Assembly: GCF_003996985.1 (NCBI RefSeq)
Contig: NZ_RJJX01000026.1
Location: 1 to 38,996 of the forward strand
From: Ancylomarina longa
GTDB taxonomy: Bacteria; Bacteroidota; Bacteroidia; Bacteroidales; Marinifilaceae
DNA length: 38,996 nt
Direction: 5' to 3'
Shown here: piece after piece, positions 33,443 to 38,996 of the stretch
Layout of the letters: each line of letters starts with the position of its first letter
How positions within the stretch are numbered: position 1 is the stretch's first letter
Made by a program: the position numbers and the translations under genes
Notes under the pieces: generated by a model
What the model was told of the DNA's origin: nothing
Seen by the model: the letters and a program-made list of their open reading frames with translations, nothing else
Database searches by the model: none

Positions 33443-33586
33443 CTCATTCAATTTTATAATATCAGAGGACTGTGAAATCCCTAATAATTTTCTTAATAGT
33501 CGAATCATAACAAACCCAAAGTTATATTATTTATAAGTACAAAAAGGTGTTTGCGATTAGATTCCGTCTTTCTCCTAAAAGTAGAA

Positions 33587-33624
33587 TTAAAAAAACCTCC
33601 CAAGTCTTTACAGAATGGGAGGTT
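33587..33624 (-). terminator. Terminator after rplY
   Basis: A 9-bp perfect stem (AACCTCCCA at 33594-33602, TGGGAGGTT at 33616-33624) is followed, on the minus strand, by a run of T (33587-33593 as A). It lies 22 bp beyond the bL25 stop and before pth, so pth probably has its own promoter or relies on read-through. Confidence 0.85.
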
Positions 33625-33646
33625 GTGTTTTTTACTAAAAAAGGAA

Positions 33647-34222
33647 TTATTCTCCTGAAGCCATTGCAGCAGCACGAGCAGCTCTGGTAAGCTTAACTTG
33701 AACAACTACAGCGTTTTTAGCATTTAAGATTTCTAAGTTTTTGTAATTAAGTTCTCTTACCTGAATACTTTTACTTAGACCAAGCTCAGTAACGTTTATT
33801 GGTAAGTTCTCAGGAAGATCAGCCATTAAAGCTTTTACTTTAAGTTTTCTCAAGTTAATAGCTAATTTACCACCAGACTGAACACCTTTTGCGAAACCTT
33901 CCACTTTAATAGGAATCTCAACTTCGAATGCTTTGTCTTCAAATACCTGGAAGAAATCTACGTGAATAGGTTTGTCGTTCACCGGATGGAATTGAACTTC
34001 TCTTTTAACACATGAGAATAGTTTTCCGTCGATGTCGAATTTCACAATAAATACTTCTGGAGTATAAAGCAATTTGCCCAATACTTTTTCATCTACTGCA
34101 AAGTGAATGTTTTCACCACCACCATACAATTCACAAGGAACTAATTCTTGTTTACGTAAAGCTTTTGTTGCTTTTTTACCCAAATCAGTTCTTAAAGAAC
34201 CTTTTAATTCTAAAGTTTTCAT
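33647..34222 (-). CDS. rplY: Large subunit ribosomal protein bL25 (Ctc type)
   Basis: This 191-residue protein has an N-terminal 5S rRNA-binding L25 domain (1-95; MKTLELKGSLRTDLGKKATK, VPCELYGGGENIHFAV) and the extra C-terminal TL5/Ctc beta domain (about 96-180; VEIPIKVEGFAKGVQSGGKL). It belongs to the longer Ctc form rather than the short E. coli L25. It has its own -7 box at 34327-34334, in the gap after prs, and a terminator. Confidence 0.95.
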   Translation of the reverse strand: MKTLELKGSLRTDLGKKATKALRKQELVPCELYGGGENIHFAVDEKVLGKLLYTPEVFIVKFDIDGKLFSCVKREVQFHPVNDKPIHVDFFQVFEDKAFEVEIPIKVEGFAKGVQSGGKLAINLRKLKVKALMADLPENLPINVTELGLSKSIQVRELNYKNLEILNAKNAVVVQVKLTRAARAAAMASGE

Positions 34223-34326
34223 TTACTTCATTTTTTGTGTTACTCAATAGGAACTTCAACGCCCGGTAAAAAAGCTCGGTTACCATCCCATCACACGTTT
34301 ATAATTGTATTTACCTTAAATCCGCG

Positions 34327-34334
34327 CAAATATA
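34327..34334 (-). promoter_or_regulatory. -7 box for rplY
   Basis: The minus strand reads TATATTTG, a perfect TAnnTTTG, 104 bp before the bL25 start and just after the prs stop. It suggests independent transcription of rplY with a long leader. Confidence 0.55.
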
Positions 34335-34338
34335 AGAA

Positions 34339-35271
34339 TTATAAAATAAAATTGGAACTGATTGATTGGCAATTATAAACATTAAGAATCGTTTTTGCGA
34401 AAATATCAGCAATAGATAATTCTTTGATTTTAGGGCAAGTACTCTTTAGAGGTATGGAATCGGTGAAAACTACTTCTTCCAAAGCCGAAGATTCAATTCG
34501 TTCAATTGCCGGTCCCGAAAGAACCGCATGTGATGCAATAGCCCGAACAGTTCTAGCTCCCTTCTCTTTAAGCATATTTGCTGCTTTAGCAATAGTGCCG
34601 GCAGTATCAATCATGTCATCGATAATAACTACATTCTTACCGTCAACATCTCCAATAGCAGTCATCTCTCCAACAACGTTGGCTTTTTCTCTTGATTTAT
34701 GGCATATTGCAAGTCCCGATTTAAGATATTTGGCATAAGCATTGGCTCTCTTACTACCACCCATATCAGGAGAAGCAATTACCAGATTGTCTAATTTTAG
34801 GCTCTCAATGTAAGGCAATAGCACTGAGGAACCATATAAATGATCTACAGGAATATCAAAAAATCCTTGAATTTGATCCGCATGTAAATCCATGGTCATC
34901 ACACGATCTACACCAGCAGCCATTAATAAGTTGGCAACCAATTTTGCTCCTATCGCAACACGTGGACGATCTTTTCTATCCTGACGGGCAAATCCAAAAT
35001 AAGGGATTACTGCGCATACTTTATATGCGGAAGCTCTTTTGGCTGCGTCAATCATTAGTAATAGCTCCATCAAATTATCTGTTGGTGGATAAGTTGATTG
35101 AATGATGAAAACATGGGCACCACGTACGGTTTCTTCGTAACAAGTTTCAAATTCACCATCGCTAAATCTAACAATGCTTGATTCTCCTACTTGCAATCCT
35201 GCAGCTTCTGCAATTTTATCTGCCAAATACTCGCTATTTGAACCAGCAAAGATCTTAATTGGGGCTTTCAT
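34339..35271 (-). CDS. prs: Ribose-phosphate pyrophosphokinase
   Basis: This 310-residue enzyme makes PRPP from ribose 5-phosphate and ATP for nucleotide, histidine and NAD synthesis. Family motifs are complete: FAGSNSEYLADKIA at the start, FSDGEFE, RQDRKDRPR (ATP flexible region), DLHADQIQGFFDIPVDHLYG and the PRPP loop VVIIDDMIDTAGTI. Length is typical. Transcribed from a promoter near 35314-35347. Confidence 0.96.
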   Translation of the reverse strand: MKAPIKIFAGSNSEYLADKIAEAAGLQVGESSIVRFSDGEFETCYEETVRGAHVFIIQSTYPPTDNLMELLLMIDAAKRASAYKVCAVIPYFGFARQDRKDRPRVAIGAKLVANLLMAAGVDRVMTMDLHADQIQGFFDIPVDHLYGSSVLLPYIESLKLDNLVIASPDMGGSKRANAYAKYLKSGLAICHKSREKANVVGEMTAIGDVDGKNVVIIDDMIDTAGTIAKAANMLKEKGARTVRAIASHAVLSGPAIERIESSALEEVVFTDSIPLKSTCPKIKELSIADIFAKTILNVYNCQSISSNFIL

Positions 35272-35313
35272 TATAGTATTATTTATTTATAAATCAGATA
35301 ACTATTTACTTTG

Positions 35314-35347
35314 CAAATTTATAAATTATTGCTGCAATATAAGGCAA
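35314..35347 (-). promoter_or_regulatory. prs promoter
   Basis: On the minus strand, TTTG (35344-35347) and TAAATTTG (35314-35321) form a -33/-7 pair with a 22-bp spacer, 42 bp upstream of the prs start. Confidence 0.55.
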
Positions 35348-35413
35348 AGTGATTTTGCTCTAACAATAATTTTTGACCAATTTATTTATCAGGTAATAAC
35401 CTGTATTTAAAAT

Positions 35414-35442
35414 AAAAAAGAAGACATCGTGATGAGATCTTC
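35414..35442 (-). terminator. Likely engB terminator
   Basis: On the minus strand GAAGA (35438-35442) pairs with TCTTC (35420-35424), with a further short inner dyad, followed by TTTTTT and ATTTT. It is 19 bp past the engB stop. The stem is short, so confidence is moderate. Confidence 0.5.
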
Positions 35443-35461
35443 CTTGACTGTGAAATGCTAT

Positions 35462-36064
35462 TTAAAACTGAACTGTTTTATTAGTTTCTTCGATAAAACT
35501 TAATATCTCGTCCTTTCCTTGTCCTGTCGAAGCAGAGCTAATAAAGTAGGGCGGCATTTCTTCCCATTTTTTAAGCATTTCCTGCTCATAGGTATTGATG
35601 TTTTCGCTCAATTTTCGTTTGGTGAGTTTATCTGCCTTGGTAAAAATGATCGTAAACGGAATACCATTTACTCCCAGCCATTCCATAAATTCGGAATCTT
35701 TGGACTGAGGTTCATGCCTACTATCTATAAGTACAAAAAGATTGATAAGGTTCTCCCGTGTCTCGATATAATTAAATATCAATTTCGAAAATCTTTGACG
35801 AGTAGATTTGGCTACTTTGGCAAAGCCATAACCCGGTAAGTCAACCAGATACCAATCTGAGTTGATTAAAAAGTGGTTGATTAATTGAGTTTTTCCCGGT
35901 TTCCCGGAAATTTTCGCCAAATTTTTGTGATCGGTAATCATATTAATCAGTGACGATTTCCCAACATTCGAGCGTCCGATAAACGCATATTCTGGTTTAT
36001 TGGGCTTCGGACATTTCGTAACATCCGAGTTCGACATCAAAAATTCAGCTCTTGTAATATTCAT
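35462..36064 (-). CDS. engB: Ribosome biogenesis GTPase EngB (YihA/YsxC)
   Basis: This 200-residue GTPase is needed for 50S subunit assembly. G1 GRSNVGKS lies at 30-37, a switch region with [12 protein letters not shown]3 DLPGYGFA (about 75-82), G4 TKADK (about 140-144) and G5 SSASTGQG near 176. Length and motifs are canonical for TrmE-Era-EngA-EngB group EngB. It is a single gene between prs and manA. Confidence 0.95.
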   Translation of the reverse strand: MNITRAEFLMSNSDVTKCPKPNKPEYAFIGRSNVGKSSLINMITDHKNLAKISGKPGKTQLINHFLINSDWYLVDLPGYGFAKVAKSTRQRFSKLIFNYIETRENLINLFVLIDSRHEPQSKDSEFMEWLGVNGIPFTIIFTKADKLTKRKLSENINTYEQEMLKKWEEMPPYFISSASTGQGKDEILSFIEETNKTVQF

Positions 36065-36159
36065 GTGATTTGTATTTTCGGTGGCAAAGGTAGACAGATT
36101 CTTAAATTATCCGAAATCCGATCACATTTTATTGATAGGAAGTATAATTTAGCGTGGTA

Positions 36160-36200
36160 AAAATAAAAACCTCTTTCTGTAAAAAACAAAAAGAGGTTTT
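36160..36200 (-). terminator. manA terminator
   Basis: The perfect 11-bp stem AAAACCTCTTT (36166-36176) and AAAGAGGTTTT (36190-36200), read on the minus strand, ends in a T-rich run. It lies 17 bp beyond the manA stop codon. Confidence 0.85.
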
Positions 36201-36217
36201 ATAACTTGTTTAAAATT

Positions 36218-37198
36218 TTACTTGATAAATACTTCCAGAACCTGAGTTTTTCCATCAGGATGTAAAACGAAATGATCTAAGGAGGCTGGAATCAATACCG
36301 TTTCTCCTTTACTCACATTTAATTTTTCTTTTCCATCGTATTCTATCTGAAAATCACCTTCCATACACATATAAATGATAAAGGAATTTAGTTCCAGAAT
36401 ATCCATATTAATGCTTTTATCGAAGTCAAGAAAGTTGGTAGTAAAATACGGACAATGAACCAATTCAGTACTTTTATTGATTCCCGATTCGTATTCGGTT
36501 TCATATTTTTTTTCAAAACGATAATCAATGGCATCCGCTGCAAGTTCTGTATGTAATTCGCGGGAATTCCCTTTATCATCAGTTCTGTTCCAGTCGTAAA
36601 TACGATAGGTAACATCAGAGGTTTGTTGTATTTCTGCTAGTAAAATCCCTTTGCCAATAGCATGAACTCTACCTGCGGGGATAAAGAAACAACTGCCTTT
36701 TTTCACTGGTTCATTGTTTAAAATATCTTCCAGTTTACCATCCTCCAGTTTTCTTAAATAGGTCTCTTTATCTACTTCCTGATTGAAGCCAACAATGAGT
36801 TCAGAACCTTTATCTGCTTCAATGACGTACCACATTTCTGTTTTTCCAAATGCATTGTGTCTTTCTTTAGAAAGTGCATCGTCTGGATGAACCTGTATAG
36901 AAAGAACATCGTTAGCATCTATAAATTTGATGAGGAGGGGGAACTCCATTCCAAATTTTTCATATACTTTGTCACCAACCAGGTCACCCATGTATATTTC
37001 AATTAATTCTTCCAGATTATTTCCTGCAAGATTTCCATTACACACCTCTGAAATATCTCCTTCTACACCAGAAATCTCCCAACTCTCGCCAGCATTGGGT
37101 AGAGGGGAAAAATCCTTATTCAATACCGTTTTTAATTTGCTACCACCCCAAATTTTATCTTTCAGGATGGGTGTAAATTTTAATGGATACAAACTCAT
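36218..37198 (-). CDS. manA: Mannose-6-phosphate isomerase, class I (cupin)
   Basis: This 326-residue zinc enzyme interconverts mannose 6-phosphate and fructose 6-phosphate, linking sugar uptake with GDP-mannose and glycan synthesis. Zinc-binding motifs SIQVHPDDALSKE (about 100-112), GKTEMWYVIEA and FIPAGRVHAIGKGILLAEIQQ (about 170-190) are clear, and the C-terminal cupin half is present. Length fits the short bacterial type I form. It lies 51 bp downstream of the Dabb-family gene on the same strand. Confidence 0.93.
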   Translation of the reverse strand: MSLYPLKFTPILKDKIWGGSKLKTVLNKDFSPLPNAGESWEISGVEGDISEVCNGNLAGNNLEELIEIYMGDLVGDKVYEKFGMEFPLLIKFIDANDVLSIQVHPDDALSKERHNAFGKTEMWYVIEADKGSELIVGFNQEVDKETYLRKLEDGKLEDILNNEPVKKGSCFFIPAGRVHAIGKGILLAEIQQTSDVTYRIYDWNRTDDKGNSRELHTELAADAIDYRFEKKYETEYESGINKSTELVHCPYFTTNFLDFDKSINMDILELNSFIIYMCMEGDFQIEYDGKEKLNVSKGETVLIPASLDHFVLHPDGKTQVLEVFIK

Positions 37199-37249
37199 TT
37201 TCTTTTCGATTAATTATTTTGATTGATGTTATTGGCTTTTGGTATTAGC

Positions 37250-37552
37250 TTAAAATTCGTAATCTATAACTTTTCTATCTACGGCCATCTCTTTGATTAC
37301 CGCAACAGCTTTAATATGATCCGGATGATTGGCATACTTGGGTAGAGCTTCTAAGTTTTCTACCTCAACATTTACAACGAAGTCGTATGAAGCTTCGGTA
37401 TGCAGTATATCAAATCCAATTTGAATGGTTTTAATCTCTGGGATTTTATTCCCTAAACCATCAAAGGCTTCTTTCAATCTATTAAAAAAATTATTCTTTT
37501 CTTTCTCCGACTCAAAGGCCTTAAATTTAAACATTGCGATATGCCTGATCAT
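37250..37552 (-). CDS. Dabb (stress-responsive A/B barrel) family protein
   Basis: This 100-residue protein begins MIRHIAMFKFK and contains IPEIKTIQIGFDIL, SYDFVVNVEVENLEAL and HPDHIKAV, the pattern of the Dabb dimeric alpha/beta barrel. Bacterial members are small cytosolic proteins of mostly unknown role; some relatives act on polyketides or in stress. It precedes manA by 51 bp on the same strand and is divergent from udk. Confidence 0.87.
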   Translation of the reverse strand: MIRHIAMFKFKAFESEKEKNNFFNRLKEAFDGLGNKIPEIKTIQIGFDILHTEASYDFVVNVEVENLEALPKYANHPDHIKAVAVIKEMAVDRKVIDYEF

Positions 37553-37599
37553 TTCTATTCTTTTTTAAATAATTACTAACTTTCCAGCCGAAATTAATG

Positions 37600-37607
37600 C
37601 AAACTTA
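37600..37607 (-). promoter_or_regulatory. -7 box for the Dabb gene
   Basis: The minus strand reads TAAGTTTG (TAnnTTTG), 48 bp upstream of the Dabb start. It lies in the 90-bp divergent region shared with udk. Confidence 0.5.
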
Positions 37608-37642
37608 TCAATTTTGAATCAAACATCTAAATATCATACAAC

Positions 37643-38260
37643 ATGTTGATTATTGGAATTGCCGGGGGAACAGGATCCGGGAAAACTACAGTTGTCAGAA
37701 AGATCATTGAAAAATTACCGCAGGGAGAAGTGGCAGTTTTACCTCAGGATTCCTATTATAGGGATAATGCAGACATGCCATTAGAGGAAAGACAGGAGAT
37801 TAATTTTGACCATCCGGATTCTATTGAATTTGAACTTTTGGTAAAGCATCTTAAAAAATTAAAAAAGGGCGAGCCAATAGATCAGCCAATTTATTCCTAT
37901 CTGACCTGTCTTCGATCGGAGGAGACTATTCTAGTGGAGCCTAAAGAGGTAGTTATTGTAGAAGGAATATTAGCGCTTACACAACCTGAACTGAGGGATT
38001 TAATGGATTTGAAGGTTTTTGTGGATTGTGATGCTGATGATCGTTTAAATCGGGTGATTAAAAGGGATATTATTGAGCGGGGAAGATCGGTGGAAAAGGT
38101 ATTAAACCGATATGAAAAGACTGTAAAACCTATGCACTTGCAATTTATTGAACCAACAAAACGTTATGCGGATATTATTGTGCCTCAGGGTGGAAATAAT
38201 GTAGTTGCGATTGATATTTTAACTCATTTTATTGAGAAAAATCTGATTGTTAGAATGTAA
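37643..38260 (+). CDS. udk: Uridine kinase
   Basis: This 205-residue pyrimidine salvage kinase phosphorylates uridine and cytidine. The P-loop GGTGSGKT is at 8-15, followed by LPQDSYYRD (about 33-41), INFDHPDSIEFELL (about 54-67), YSYLTCLR and RDIIERGRS (about 136-144), all standard for Udk. Length is normal. The exonuclease gene follows after 91 bp on the same strand. Confidence 0.95.
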   Translation: MLIIGIAGGTGSGKTTVVRKIIEKLPQGEVAVLPQDSYYRDNADMPLEERQEINFDHPDSIEFELLVKHLKKLKKGEPIDQPIYSYLTCLRSEETILVEPKEVVIVEGILALTQPELRDLMDLKVFVDCDADDRLNRVIKRDIIERGRSVEKVLNRYEKTVKPMHLQFIEPTKRYADIIVPQGGNNVVAIDILTHFIEKNLIVRM

Positions 38261-38351
38261 GCATTGGGATGAAAATAATTTATAGGGGGATGTTTTGTTG
38301 GCATTCCCTTTTTTTATAACTTTTGACTTTCGTTTATGATAAATCTTAATC

Positions 38352-38996
38352 ATGCTGAATAATATTAAAGCCGAGAGTTTGTTGTTTATAGATATAGAAA
38401 CAGTATCCGGAACAAATTCCTACGATCAACTATCTCCTAAATTGCAGGATTTATGGGAGAAAAAATCAAGTTACTTTAGATCCGATGACCAAAATGCTGC
38501 AGATGTGTATCAGCGCGCCGGAATTTATTCTGAGTTTGGTAAAATTGTCTGTATTTCAACAGGTATGATCACCCGGAAGGAAGGCATTCGTAAATTTAAG
38601 GCAAAGTCGTTTTATGGCGATGACGAAAAACTCTTGCTGGAAGAATTTGCAACTATGCTTGATCGTTTTTGTAGCAAACCAAATCGAAATCTTTGTGCTC
38701 ATAACGGTAAGGAATTTGATTTCCCCTACATAGCTCGTCGGATGCTTATTCATGGAATTATTTTACCGGATATTTTGGATATAGCAGGGAAAAAACCATG
38801 GGAAGTGCAATTTTTGGATACCATGGAGTTGTGGAAATTTGGGGATTATAAGCATTTTACTTCCCTTGCACTCTTGTGCGAGATTTTTGGTATTCCAACA
38901 CCAAAAGATGATATTGATGGTTCTATGGTTGGAGAGGTGTACTGGAAAGAGCACGATATAGAACGCATTGCCATTTATTGTGAAAAGGATATTTTG
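38352..38996 (+). CDS. DEDDy-type 3'-5' exonuclease domain protein (partial)
   Basis: The frame opens at ATG 38352 and runs off the window edge after 215 codons without a stop. An RNase H-like exonuclease core is clear: FIDIET (D14, E16), CAHNGKEFDFPYIARRM (third acidic residue) and YCEKDIL (Y209, D213), giving the DEDDy set. It matches the predicted PolB-like 3'-5' exonuclease family (DNA_pol_B_exo2). It probably trims DNA or RNA ends in the cytosol. Only a few residues are likely missing at the C-terminus. Confidence 0.87.
   Translation, partial: MLNNIKAESLLFIDIETVSGTNSYDQLSPKLQDLWEKKSSYFRSDDQNAADVYQRAGIYSEFGKIVCISTGMITRKEGIRKFKAKSFYGDDEKLLLEEFATMLDRFCSKPNRNLCAHNGKEFDFPYIARRMLIHGIILPDILDIAGKKPWEVQFLDTMELWKFGDYKHFTSLALLCEIFGIPTPKDDIDGSMVGEVYWKEHDIERIAIYCEKDIL

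Noticed and set aside
33443-33508. 22-residue extension of peptidyl-tRNA hydrolase
   Set aside because: Pth normally begins at [10 protein letters not shown]; the extension has no counterpart in the family.

Overview
The window reads as chromosomal DNA of a Bacteroidota bacterium, probably a marine, gliding-type member of Marinilabiliales (Marinifilaceae-like); this is inference from gene content. The supports are an AT-rich genome, perfect Bacteroidota -7 promoter boxes (TAnnTTTG) in front of many genes, almost no Shine-Dalgarno sequences, the gliding genes gldD and gldE next to mutY and ssb, the HU / 30-aa basic protein / RNase G trio, and DUF4924, DUF4269 and two-CW domain families. No tRNA, rRNA or CRISPR array was found.

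Layout. 1-606 is non-coding and holds a terminator from a gene left of the window and a striking array of nine degenerate repeats spaced exactly 21 bp apart, ending in the promoter of a small XRE-type regulator (607-918). 919-3392 carries an ECF sigma factor / single-pass membrane protein / Spy-like periplasmic protein operon (minus strand), bracketed by two gap-free 314-bp copies of a MITE-like repeat. 3393-8960 holds transketolase, a secreted VWA protein, a membrane-anchored unknown protein and a secreted transglutaminase-like protein. 9193-13135 (plus) holds ychF, the fluoride channel gene fluC with a DUF190 partner, and a PafA-like secreted phosphatase-fold protein that has lost most catalytic residues.

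13172-17373 (minus) is the block mutY-ssb-gldE-gldD-PPTase. Facing away from it, 17524-23279 (plus) has HU, a 30-aa basic ribosomal-type protein, RNase G, DsbD and a COG2509-type flavoprotein. 23343-26749 (minus) is accessory: a soluble PAS histidine kinase, a two-CW domain protein, a DUF4269/DNPH1-like pair and a secreted unknown. 27084-29009 has a Mut7-C RNase-domain protein and a DUF4097 protein. 29065-37552 (minus) is mostly housekeeping: lnt, an EamA transporter, DUF4924, an Hsp15-like S4 protein, pth, rplY, prs, engB, manA and a Dabb protein. udk and a truncated DEDDy exonuclease gene close the window on the plus strand.

The most unusual signal is not a gene. Two, possibly three, non-coding regions (366-554, 30747-30872 and more weakly 11291-11350) carry short degenerate repeats of different sequence but the same 21-bp spacing, which is two turns of B-DNA. 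I do not recognise these arrays. The other good leads are the 314-bp element pair, the degenerate PafA-like protein, and a heptamer repeat tract just upstream of the DUF4924 gene.
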